Shown here: positions 1 to 7,747 of the stretch, piece by piece
Numbering within the stretch: the stretch's first letter is position 1
Layout: each line of letters opens with the position of its first letter
From: Terriglobales bacterium
GTDB lineage: Bacteria; Acidobacteriota; Terriglobia; Terriglobales; Acidobacteriaceae
Assembly (NCBI GenBank): GCA_019241735.1
Contig: JAFAWN010000189.1
Location: forward strand, 1-21,722
Length of the DNA: 21,722 bases
Direction of reading: 5' to 3'
Translations under genes and position numbers: made by a program
Notes under the pieces: generated by a model
Database searches by the model: none
Seen by the model: the letters and a program-made list of their open reading frames with translations, nothing else
What the model was told of the DNA's origin: nothing

Positions 1-2337
1 GACGTTGCCGACGTGCAGGATTCGGTCGAAGACGTGCACAACGTCGGGCTGGCAAATGGGAAACCTGCAGTGCTGGTAATTGTTTCCCGGCAGCCGGGAG
101 CAAACATTATTGCCACCGTGGACCGGGTCACGGGGATGTTGCCACAGTTGCAATCGTCAATCTCACCGGCAATTAAGCTGGCAGTGATTCTCGACCGGAC
201 GGTGACGATTCGCGCGTCGGTGCACGATATTGAAGTAACGCTGCTGCTTTCCATCGTTCTGGTCATTCTCGTGGTTTTTGTTTTCTTGCGCACGGTACGC
301 GCCACGATGATTCCGGCGGTCGCAGTGCCGCTGTCTTTGATAGGAACGTTCGGCGGCATGTATTTGCTCGGCTACAGCCTGGACAATCTTTCCCTGATGG
401 CGCTCGCGATCTCAACTGGTTTTGTGGTTGATGACGCAATCGTAGTGCTGGAAAACGTTACGCGCTATCTGGAAAAAGGCATGACGCCGCGCGAAGCCAC
501 GCTACAAGGCGCCCGGGAGATCGGCTTTACAGTGCTCTCGATGAGCACATCCCTGGTGGCGGTTTTTATCCCTATTCTGATGATGGGGGGCCTCGTGGGA
601 CGCCTGTTCCGCGAATTTGCGGTGACGTTGAGCATCGCTATAGCAGTTTCCCTGGCAGTGTCGCTAACGACGACGCCGGCAATGTGCGCGGTGCTGCTGA
701 AGCCGCTGCAAGAGGAAAAGCACGGCCGCCTGTATCGCTGGAACGAAAATGTATTTAACCGGGTGTTGCGGATATACGAGCGCGGATTGAACCTGGTTCT
801 GCGCTTCCAGTTCGTGACATTGCTCATCACCATTGGGACTGCGGTCTTGACCATCTACTTGTACTGGATTGTCCCCAAAGGTTTCTTTCCGCAACAGGAC
901 ACCGGCCGGTTAGGCGGAGCCGTGCAAGCAGCGCAGGATATTTCATTTCCGTCCATGCGAAGCAAAATGGCGCAGTTCGTGGACATCGTCGGCAAGGACC
1001 CGGCAGTAGACAACGTGATGGGTTTTGCCGGCGGAAACACGGCGCTGAATCAGGGCCGATTGTTTGCCACCCTGAAGCCAATTGGAGTTCGAAAAATTTC
1101 CGCGGACCTGGTAATCAACCGGCTGAGGGGGAAGCTGTCCAAAGTGGCTGGCGCAACATTATTTATGCAGTCTGCGCAGGACCTGACCATTGGCGGGCGC
1201 GGAGGCCAGGCGCAATACCAATACACCCTGCAAGGCGAAGACTTAGACGAGCTGAACACCTGGGCGCCGCGGCTTTTGCAAAAGCTGCGAACCTTGCCGC
1301 AATTGCGGGACGTCAATACCGATCAGCAGAACCGCGGACTGGAATCGCAGGTCGTGATTGATCGCGATACCGCTTCCCGGTTAGGGGTGAGCGCTGCCGC
1401 GATCGACAATGCGCTTTACGACGCATTTGGGCAGCGGCAGGTTTCAACTATCTACCGGCCACTGAACCAATACCACGTGGTTATGGAAGTCTCGCCAGAG
1501 TACCAACAGAGCCCGGACGCACTCGCAGGCATTTATGTGCCATCGAGCAGCGGGCAAATGGTTCCGCTTTCTACGTTTACCCACTTTGGTCCCTCCAGTA
1601 CCGCGCTGGCGGTAAATCATCAGGGACAATTCCCTTCGGTGACGTTGTCGTTCAATCTGGCGCCAGGGGTGGCGCTGGGAGAGGCCACGCAAAAAATCGA
1701 GGCGGCGGAGCGGGATATTAAGTTTCCGGGAACGATACACGCCAGCTTTCAAGGCACGGCAGCAGCCTTCCAGGACTCGCTGAGCAGTGAGCCTATCCTG
1801 ATCCTTGGCGCACTGGTGACCGTGTATATCGTGCTGGGCGTGCTTTATGAAAGCCTCGTCCACCCGATCACGATTCTCTCAACCCTGCCGTCGGCGGGAG
1901 TGGGCGCACTGCTGGCGCTGATCCTCACCCGCCACGAATTAAATGTAATCGGAATGATCGGAATCATTTTGTTGATCGGCATCGTAAAAAAGAATGCGAT
2001 CATGATGATTGATTTCGCGCTGCAAGTGGAACGCACAGAGGGTAAGACGCCTCAGGAGGCGATCCATGAGGCTTCGCTGCTCCGCTTCCGTCCTATTCTG
2101 ATGACCACGATGGCGGCCTTGCTGGGAGGATTGCCGCTGGCGCTGGGGACGGGAACGGGTTCCGAATTGCGGCAGCCCCTGGGAATTACGATTGTCGGCG
2201 GGCTGATTGTAAGCCAGGCTCTCACACTGTTCACCACGCCGGTGGTTTATCTATACCTCGATCGGTTCCGACTCTGGGCCGGCGCGAAGTGGCATCGCAC
2301 GGATGCTGCGACGCCCGCGGAACCCTCGGCAGCGTAA
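1..2337 (+). CDS. RND-family multidrug efflux pump, MdtB/MdtC-like (5' end cut off by window)
   Basis: This is an inner-membrane proton/drug antiporter subunit that normally works with a periplasmic adaptor and an outer-membrane channel. The reading frame is open from base 1, so the gene starts before the window; the first transmembrane helix and first porter subdomain are missing. About 778 residues remain of roughly 1040 usual for the family. Counting from base 1, the TM4 proton-relay pair is seen at D144-D145 in GFVVDDAIVVLENV, and the TM10 lysines at K663-K664 in GIVKKNAIMMIDFA. The stretch VGRLFREFAVTLSIA and the motif FFPQQDTGRLGGAVQAAQDI match the MdtB/MdtC/MuxB branch better than AcrB. 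The protein ends in a short polar tail. No adaptor gene lies downstream, so any adaptor would be upstream. Family assignment is firm; the substrate is unknown. Confidence 0.93.
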   Translation, partial: DVADVQDSVEDVHNVGLANGKPAVLVIVSRQPGANIIATVDRVTGMLPQLQSSISPAIKLAVILDRTVTIRASVHDIEVTLLLSIVLVILVVFVFLRTVRATMIPAVAVPLSLIGTFGGMYLLGYSLDNLSLMALAISTGFVVDDAIVVLENVTRYLEKGMTPREATLQGAREIGFTVLSMSTSLVAVFIPILMMGGLVGRLFREFAVTLSIAIAVSLAVSLTTTPAMCAVLLKPLQEEKHGRLYRWNENVFNRVLRIYERGLNLVLRFQFVTLLITIGTAVLTIYLYWIVPKGFFPQQDTGRLGGAVQAAQDISFPSMRSKMAQFVDIVGKDPAVDNVMGFAGGNTALNQGRLFATLKPIGVRKISADLVINRLRGKLSKVAGATLFMQSAQDLTIGGRGGQAQYQYTLQGEDLDELNTWAPRLLQKLRTLPQLRDVNTDQQNRGLESQVVIDRDTASRLGVSAAAIDNALYDAFGQRQVSTIYRPLNQYHVVMEVSPEYQQSPDALAGIYVPSSSGQMVPLSTFTHFGPSSTALAVNHQGQFPSVTLSFNLAPGVALGEATQKIEAAERDIKFPGTIHASFQGTAAAFQDSLSSEPILILGALVTVYIVLGVLYESLVHPITILSTLPSAGVGALLALILTRHELNVIGMIGIILLIGIVKKNAIMMIDFALQVERTEGKTPQEAIHEASLLRFRPILMTTMAALLGGLPLALGTGTGSELRQPLGITIVGGLIVSQALTLFTTPVVYLYLDRFRLWAGAKWHRTDAATPAEPSAA

Positions 2338-2359
2338 CCTCAACGAGATTTCCAAAAGT

Positions 2360-3040
2360 CTAGGGGCCAGTCGTGGCCGCTGCGGGTGGGCTCTCGCCTC
2401 TTCGGCCTCCCATGTGCAATTTCGACAGAAATGAATGCCGCCCCGAAAAAATAAATTCCATCGCGATATTTTGGCCGACATATCCCAGCATGGTGTAGTT
2501 TCCCATGCGGAAGGCGTCCTTGCCATTGTAGCGGTCGGGATACCAGCCATAGACCGCGGTCATGGTGCCAGCATAGGGCGCGACAATAGCCGGAATCGAA
2601 AAAACGGTATGACCATCTTCTCCGCGGCGCGCGGTTACGGTGGAAGTGAATGCATGGCGCAGGCGGGGCAGGAAGCCACTGCAATCGCAACGGTAATACA
2701 AAGTATCTTCCCGGAAGGCTTCCGCGAGAGCATACCGGGTGGTCGTGGTGACGGCGGCGATGCCAAAATCTGACCCAAACCGCTTGGCGTAGGCGACTCC
2801 ACCCTGCTTCCACTCCGGCGGAGTATTGTTGGCCTGGTTGATACCGGCAGCGAACGCGGCGCCGAGAATGGGATAAGGACCAAAAGCGTCAAAAAAGTAA
2901 TTGTGAAGACGCATCTGCGCAGTGGGCTTGGAATATCCAGGGGCCGATACCGCCGGATCTGGCGGCAACTCAGAATTCTGAGAGTAAGCGATGGAGCACA
3001 GCAGCAAGAAGCTTGCAGTTAAGGCTCGGTTTCTAAGCAT
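2360..3040 (-). CDS. Exported protein of unknown function
   Basis: I do not recognise a named domain in this 226-residue protein. It starts with a signal peptide (MLRNRALTASFLLLCSIAYS), followed by a short polar/proline stretch and then glycine- and aromatic-rich segments such as FFDAFGPYPILGAAFAAGI and PYAGTMTAVYGWYPDRY. This suggests a periplasmic or outer-membrane-associated protein. Two close cysteines (YRCDCSGF) could form a disulfide or bind a ligand. The tail is basic and alanine-rich. The ATG at 3040 has no clear Shine-Dalgarno site. The gene converges on the RND pump 22 bases away and is divergent from the cupredoxin-like gene across a 200-bp spacer. It resembles uncharacterised exported proteins I associate with Acidobacteriota, but that is recall only. 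It is likely real because of the signal peptide and sensible composition. Confidence 0.75.
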   Translation of the reverse strand: MLRNRALTASFLLLCSIAYSQNSELPPDPAVSAPGYSKPTAQMRLHNYFFDAFGPYPILGAAFAAGINQANNTPPEWKQGGVAYAKRFGSDFGIAAVTTTTRYALAEAFREDTLYYRCDCSGFLPRLRHAFTSTVTARRGEDGHTVFSIPAIVAPYAGTMTAVYGWYPDRYNGKDAFRMGNYTMLGYVGQNIAMEFIFSGRHSFLSKLHMGGRRGESPPAAATTGP

Positions 3041-3089
3041 AATTTTTGGGCGTCAATCCATAAGGATAGCAGCTACTTCCCCATGCGTC

Positions 3090-3105
3090 TGAGCAATATG
3101 GCTCA
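3090..3105. promoter_or_regulatory. Inverted repeat TGAGC-N6-GCTCA in a divergent promoter spacer
   Basis: In the 200-bp spacer between two divergent genes, TGAGC at 3090-3094 is mirrored by GCTCA at 3101-3105 around a 6-base centre. The 5+6+5 geometry is that of a dimeric regulator site and matches the spacing of CRP-type sites, although the half-site differs. It lies 50 bases from the minus-strand start and about 136 from the plus-strand start. Five-base arms can arise by chance, so this is only a candidate operator. Confidence 0.25.
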
Positions 3106-3240
3106 ATCGGCGGTCACTTTTGGGAATCCCAACCTACGGTCCTCGATGGGTTACACATAGCGACATCCAAAATTGCAGTTACTTGAGTCACTTGCAGCGG
3201 GTCTGGGGCCAAGCTACCTTGAGGAATCAAAGACGCAAAA

Positions 3241-4092
3241 GTGCTTAATAAAACTTATCTTAAAATGTATGCCCCGAAGCTGTGCAGGTGCGCGGCGATT
3301 GCCGCCGTTTCTGCGCTGCTGTTCCTGGTTCCGGTCAAGACACTTAGCGCTCAGTCTTATCAGGTGATCTCGGTCAGCAACGGCGGAAAGATTTCCGGCA
3401 CAGTAAAGTGGTCGGGCCCGATGCCGCATATTGCCGGGTACCCAATTACCAAAGACCCCTCCATCTGCGATCCAGATTCTCACAAAACAGCAGATTTGGA
3501 GCGGCTGATTGTAGGGCCACAGGGCGGAGTTGCGAACACCGTGGTGTATCTCAAGGATATCTCCAAAGGAAAGGCCATGGACTTGCCTGAGCCGCGGCGG
3601 TTTCTGGACCAGAAGCACTGCCGTTATGAGCCGCACATCCTGCTGGTTCCGGCGAAGTCTGATCTACAGATGAAAAGTTCCGACGCTACCCTGCACACGA
3701 TTCACATGACCGGTGCAGCCACTTATAACCTGCCATTTCCGTTTCCTAATCAGGTGATCAGCCGGAACATGCAGTCTCCGGGGGTTGCGACTTTGCGTTG
3801 CAATGGCGGGCACGTGTGGATGAATGCAGAATTATTTATCGCGCCGCATCCGTATTACGCAGTGACTGACGAAAGTGGAAAATTTGAGCTCACCGATGTG
3901 CCGGCCGGGCAGTATGAAATCGTGGCCTGGCATGAAGGCTGGACGGTCGCACGGTCGGAAGGTACGTTCGATGTACTGACGGAGCGACGAGTGCAGCGCC
4001 CAGTATTTTCTGATCCCAAGACGTGGGAGAAAAAAGTCACGGTCGCCTCTGGTGGCAATTCCGCCGTCAACTTTACCCTGTCTGAGAAGTAG
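3241..4092 (+). CDS. Secreted cupredoxin-like protein with carboxypeptidase-regulatory (CarboxypepD_reg-like) domain
   Basis: Probably a periplasmic copper or electron-transfer protein. Residues about 10-38 form a signal peptide ending near LSAQ. A middle domain (about 45-205) carries possible type-1 copper ligands: H152 and H155 in DATLHTIH, then C187, H191 and M194 in LRCNGGHVWMNAEL, the C-x3-H-x2-M order seen in plastocyanin-like proteins. C76 and C127 could form a disulfide. Residues about 205-235 (YAVTDESGKFELTDVPAGQY) are a carboxypeptidase-regulatory beta-sandwich. The open frame begins at GTG 3241 with only a distant GAGG upstream; ATG 3265 would also leave an intact signal peptide, so the start is uncertain. 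The partner is unknown, and no cytochrome or oxidase gene lies nearby. Domain calls are by motif; copper binding is inferred. Confidence 0.8.
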   Translation: MLNKTYLKMYAPKLCRCAAIAAVSALLFLVPVKTLSAQSYQVISVSNGGKISGTVKWSGPMPHIAGYPITKDPSICDPDSHKTADLERLIVGPQGGVANTVVYLKDISKGKAMDLPEPRRFLDQKHCRYEPHILLVPAKSDLQMKSSDATLHTIHMTGAATYNLPFPFPNQVISRNMQSPGVATLRCNGGHVWMNAELFIAPHPYYAVTDESGKFELTDVPAGQYEIVAWHEGWTVARSEGTFDVLTERRVQRPVFSDPKTWEKKVTVASGGNSAVNFTLSEK

Positions 4093-4260
4093 TTCGCCTT
4101 TCACGACCTCCGCCATCCTCACTAATGTAAGGCCCGCACGGTAAAAACCGCGACGCCGCCATGCCGGTTCCGCGAATGCCAATCCGACCGAATGTCGCCT
4201 CACTGCGCTGCGGATGAGAGCCATTATTTGTGGCACACTGTCTGGCGGGGTCTGCCGGGA

Positions 4261-5097
4261 ATGAATGTTCTGTGCTTCACGGTCCTGGTAGCGATAGGAT
4301 CGCTTGTGGCGGGGCTGTTGGGATCGCTCACCGGACTGGGCGGAGGAGTGGTGCTGGTCCCGCTGCTCACGCTATTTTTCAAGGTGGACATTCGCTATGC
4401 CATCGGCGCGTCCCTGGTTTCTGTGATCGCGACGTCGTCGGGCGCGGCCGCAGCCTACGTTAAAGAAGGGTTCTCCAACATCCGCATTGGCATGTTCCTG
4501 GAAATTGCCACAACCTTTGGGGCGCTTCTAGGCGCGTTCCTGGCAACCAGAATTTCGGGCTCGTTGATCGGGGTCATTTTCGGCGCGGTACTGCTATATT
4601 CCGCGTATCTTTCTGCGCGCACCCGGCCGCCGTGGGCCGGCAATGATCCTCCCGACGCGCTGGCAACCCGGCTGCGCCTGAATGGCAGTTTCCCCACTGC
4701 CCGCGGCGAGCGCAGCTACAACGTCTACCACGTGCCCGCGGGGTTCAGCTTGATGTTTGGAGCGGGAACGCTCTCTGGACTGCTGGGGATCGGCTCCGGA
4801 GCGGTGAAAGTGCTGGCGATGGACCAGGCGATGAAGGTGCCGTTTAAGGTTTCTACCACCACTAGTAATTTCATGATTGGAGTGACTGCTGCGGCGAGCG
4901 CGGGAATTTATCTGAACCGCGGCTACATCGATCCTTCCCTCGCGATGCCTGTTATGCTGGGCGTTCTGGCGGGTTCGATACTCGGGGCACGCATTCTGGT
5001 GCAGACGGAAACCAAGTGGCTGCGGCTGGTTTTCAGTGTCGTCATTGTGTTGCTGGGACTGCAAATGATCTTTCAGGGGCTGCGGGGAAAAATTTAA
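4261..5097 (+). CDS. TauE/SafE family anion transporter (sulfite/organic-anion exporter family)
   Basis: A polytopic inner-membrane protein of 278 residues. The start ATG 4261 begins directly in the first membrane helix (MNVLCFTVLVAIGSLVAGLL) and has GGGG ten bases upstream. An in-frame ATG at 4192 would add 23 polar residues and has no ribosome site. The family has two homologous halves. The first carries SLTGLGGGVVLVPLL. The second carries SGLLGIGSGAVKVLAM, a weaker copy without the usual proline. About eight hydrophobic segments are visible, with a polar loop between the halves. Family members move sulfite, sulfoacetate or other small acids. The stop codon abuts the ATG of the DUF1634 gene with no gap, and an acyl-CoA synthetase follows, so a small carboxylate or sulfonate is a reasonable substrate guess. 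Confidence 0.9.
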   Translation: MNVLCFTVLVAIGSLVAGLLGSLTGLGGGVVLVPLLTLFFKVDIRYAIGASLVSVIATSSGAAAAYVKEGFSNIRIGMFLEIATTFGALLGAFLATRISGSLIGVIFGAVLLYSAYLSARTRPPWAGNDPPDALATRLRLNGSFPTARGERSYNVYHVPAGFSLMFGAGTLSGLLGIGSGAVKVLAMDQAMKVPFKVSTTTSNFMIGVTAAASAGIYLNRGYIDPSLAMPVMLGVLAGSILGARILVQTETKWLRLVFSVVIVLLGLQMIFQGLRGKI

Positions 5098-5520
5098 ATG
5101 GCAACCAGCCAGCAACCGCGAGCCGCCGTCGCTTCCGGGACCGTATGGTCTGATCGGCGGATTGAGAACATCATCGGGAATCTGTTGCGCACCGGGGTCT
5201 CAGTTTCGGCGCTGATAGTTTTTTGTGGAGGGGTCATTTACCTATTTCGGCACGCAGGTTCCCCGGCTGACTATCGTACTTTTCACGGCGAGCCTGCGGA
5301 TTTGAAAACCGTGCCGGGAATCATTCGCGACGCATTTACGTTGGAAGGTCGCGGCTTGATCCAGTTGGGGTTGCTGGTGTTGATTGCGACTCCCGTAGTG
5401 CGAGTTGCGTTCTCAATTTGGGGATTCGCAGCAGAACACGATCGCATGTACGTGATCTTTACCATCATCGTGTTGGCCACGCTTTTGTACAGCCTGTTAG
5501 GTTCAGGATCGGCGTTTTAA
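5098..5520 (+). CDS. DUF1634 membrane protein, TauE/SafE partner
   Basis: A 140-residue membrane protein with a soluble N-terminus and three predicted helices at about residues 36-55 (GVSVSALIVFCGGVIYLF), 84-107 (LIQLGLLVLIATPVVRVAF) and 117-137 (VIFTIIVLATLLYSLLGSG). The conserved look of GNLLRTGVSVSALIVFCGG and of ATPVVRVAFSIWGFAAEHD is typical of DUF1634. As far as I know this family is found almost only next to TauE/SafE transporters, and its function is not known. It starts on the base after the transporter stop, so the two are translationally coupled. A role as an accessory or regulatory subunit of the transporter is inference from this coupling. It ends 23 bases before the acetyl-CoA synthetase gene. 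Confidence 0.88.
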   Translation: MATSQQPRAAVASGTVWSDRRIENIIGNLLRTGVSVSALIVFCGGVIYLFRHAGSPADYRTFHGEPADLKTVPGIIRDAFTLEGRGLIQLGLLVLIATPVVRVAFSIWGFAAEHDRMYVIFTIIVLATLLYSLLGSGSAF

Positions 5521-5543
5521 AGCTCTAATATGGGGTTCTTCTC

Positions 5544-7646
5544 GTGGACCAGTCGAAAATAATTTCCTCTGAAGTAAATGAAGCTCAAATTGCGGTGCAC
5601 TGGAAAGAGGAGGAGATATACCGTCCTTCCGCCAAATTTATCGCCCAGGCGAATCTCAAAGATGCTTCGGTGATGGACCGGTTCAGTGAGAAAAACTTCC
5701 CGGGATGCTTTACGGAATACGCCGAGATGCTGACTTGGATTGAACCCTGGAGGGAGATTCTCGACACAAGCGATCCCCCGTTTTGGAAGTGGTTTACCGG
5801 GGGGAAGTTAAATGCCTGCTTTAACTGTGTAGACCGGCACTTAGAAAAATACAAGAACAAGGCGGCGCTGATCTTTGTGCCTGAAGCCGAAGAGGAAGCG
5901 CCGGTTGCGATCACCTACCAGGAAATCTATGCGCGAGTGAATGAAGTGGCGGCGATGCTCCGTGATTTTGCCGGACTGACCAGTGGCGACCGGGTGACAA
6001 TCCACATGCCGATGATTCCGGAGCTGCCGATTACGATGTTGGCCTGCGCCCGGCTGGGCGTAATCCACTCGGTGGTGTTCGGCGGCTTCAGCGGCGAAGC
6101 TTGCGGCCTTCGTGCCGCGGACTCAGGCAGCCGGGTCTTGATCTATGCCGACAGCTACTACCGTGGCGGCAAATTGATCGACCACAAATCCTCGGCGGAA
6201 GTTGCAGTGGAGAGCGCGCGGCGTGAAGGCCAGAACATCGACAAGGTGCTGGTATGGCGTCGCTACCCAGGAAAATACGGCTCCGTGACACCGATGGTCG
6301 AGGGCAGAGATTTTTTTGTTGACGAGGTGCTGAAGAATTTCCGCGGCAAAAAAATCCAGCCCGTAGCGATGGATGCCGAAGCTCCCCTGTTCTTGATGTA
6401 CACCAGCGGCACTACGGGGAAGCCCAAGGGCTGTCAACACCGTACCGGCGGATATCTTGCATATGTAACCGGCACGTCCAAATATTTTCAGGACATCAAG
6501 CCGGAAGACGTGTACTGGTGCATGGCGGACATTGGATGGATCACCGGGCATTCCTACATCGTTTACGGCCCGTTGGCGCTGGGGGCGACCAGCGTGATCT
6601 ACGAAGGGGTGCCGAATTATCCCAGCGCGGCGCGGCCATGGAAAATTGCCGAGCGGCTGGATGTGAACATCTTTCACACTTCGCCCACAGCGATACGAAT
6701 GCTGAGAAAAGCCGGGTTCGATGAGCCACAAAAATATGATTTTCACTTTAAGCATATGACCACAGTGGGCGAGCCAATCGAGCCCGAAGTGTGGAAGTGG
6801 TACTACGAAGTCGTGGGCAAGGGTGAAGCGGTGATCGTGGATACCTGGTGGCAGACTGAAACCGGAGGTTTTCTGTGCAGCACCAAACCCGCGCTGGACG
6901 CGATGAAGCCGGGGAGCGCGGGGCCGGGCGTCCCGGGAATCTACCCCATCATTTACGACGAAGATAACCAGGAGATGCAGGCAGGATCAGGCAAGGCGGG
7001 AAATCTTTGCATCAGAAACCCGTGGCCGGGGATCATTCAGACGATCTGGGGTGACCGCGAGCGGTTCGTCCGGCAGTATTACCAGAAATATTGCCGGAAT
7101 CCCCAAAGCAAAGACTGGAAAGACTGGCCTTACTTCGCCGGCGATGGCGCGCTCATGGCAGCCGATGGATATTTGAGAATTCTGGGCCGGGTGGACGACG
7201 TGATCAACGTCGCCGGGCACCGGCTGGGAACCAAGGAGCTGGAATCGGCGTGCTTGACGGTGGATGAGGTTGCCGAAGCTGCCGTGGTCCCGGTGGTGGA
7301 CGAGATCAAGGGCCGGATGCCGGAGATCTACATTTCATTGAAACCCGGAATCAAAGCCAGCCCCGCGGATGTGAAAGCGAAAGTGACGCAGACGATTGAG
7401 ACCATGATTGGGAAGATCGCGCGTCCGAAGACGGTGCAGATTGTCCCCGATATGCCCAAGACGCGGTCGGGAAAGATCATGCGACGCGTGCTGGCGGCAA
7501 TTTCTAATCACATGAACGTCGGGGATATTTCCACCCTGGCGAATCCTGACATCGTCGAGCAGATCCGGGTGCAAGTGCAGGGACAAGGTCCGGTCGAGAC
7601 GCAAGAAGGGCCGGAAGATGTGAAGCACTTCGGGACCGTCGAGTAA
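5544..7646 (+). CDS. AMP-forming acetyl-CoA synthetase family enzyme (acetate/short-chain acyl-CoA ligase)
   Basis: A cytosolic enzyme that adenylates a short carboxylic acid with ATP and transfers it to CoA. At 700 residues it is about 50 longer than typical Acs, with extra sequence at both ends. Visible motifs are the P-loop Y286-TSGTTGKPKG, T434-WWQTETGG with the tryptophan pair that shapes a small acyl pocket, the hinge region GRVDDVINVAGHRLGT, and the catalytic lysine K644 in PKTRSGKIMRR, the site acetylated in Acs enzymes. The Trp motif argues for acetate or propionate over long acids. The start is GTG 5544, with GGGG eight bases upstream. It sits 23 bases after DUF1634 in the same direction, so it is probably co-transcribed with the TauE unit. 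Reaction class is firm; the exact substrate is open. Confidence 0.92.
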   Translation: MDQSKIISSEVNEAQIAVHWKEEEIYRPSAKFIAQANLKDASVMDRFSEKNFPGCFTEYAEMLTWIEPWREILDTSDPPFWKWFTGGKLNACFNCVDRHLEKYKNKAALIFVPEAEEEAPVAITYQEIYARVNEVAAMLRDFAGLTSGDRVTIHMPMIPELPITMLACARLGVIHSVVFGGFSGEACGLRAADSGSRVLIYADSYYRGGKLIDHKSSAEVAVESARREGQNIDKVLVWRRYPGKYGSVTPMVEGRDFFVDEVLKNFRGKKIQPVAMDAEAPLFLMYTSGTTGKPKGCQHRTGGYLAYVTGTSKYFQDIKPEDVYWCMADIGWITGHSYIVYGPLALGATSVIYEGVPNYPSAARPWKIAERLDVNIFHTSPTAIRMLRKAGFDEPQKYDFHFKHMTTVGEPIEPEVWKWYYEVVGKGEAVIVDTWWQTETGGFLCSTKPALDAMKPGSAGPGVPGIYPIIYDEDNQEMQAGSGKAGNLCIRNPWPGIIQTIWGDRERFVRQYYQKYCRNPQSKDWKDWPYFAGDGALMAADGYLRILGRVDDVINVAGHRLGTKELESACLTVDEVAEAAVVPVVDEIKGRMPEIYISLKPGIKASPADVKAKVTQTIETMIGKIARPKTVQIVPDMPKTRSGKIMRRVLAAISNHMNVGDISTLANPDIVEQIRVQVQGQGPVETQEGPEDVKHFGTVE

Positions 7647-7702
7647 TCAGGTACTCGGCAAACCGGACAGCTTAAAGGCATATTAAGGCCGGAAAACGAC
7701 GC

Positions 7703-7731
7703 TAGACGGGGCTTTGGGCGGGGAATAAAAT
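7703..7731 (+). promoter_or_regulatory. Sigma70-like promoter for the 448-residue exported protein
   Basis: A -35 element TAGACG (7703-7708, 4 of 6 to consensus) and a -10 element TAAAAT (7726-7731, 5 of 6) are separated by exactly 17 bases. A Shine-Dalgarno GGAG at 7738-7741 follows, six bases before ATG 7748. Transcription would start close to the Shine-Dalgarno site, giving a very short leader. The spacing and match make this the best conventional promoter in the window, and it separates this gene from the TauE-Acs unit upstream. Confidence 0.55.
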
Positions 7732-7747
7732 CGGGGCGGAGCCAGCG

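Noticed and set aside
6123..6755. 210-codon open frame on the minus strand
   Set aside because: Antisense to the acetyl-CoA synthetase core (P-loop region); it mirrors the codon bias of the real gene.
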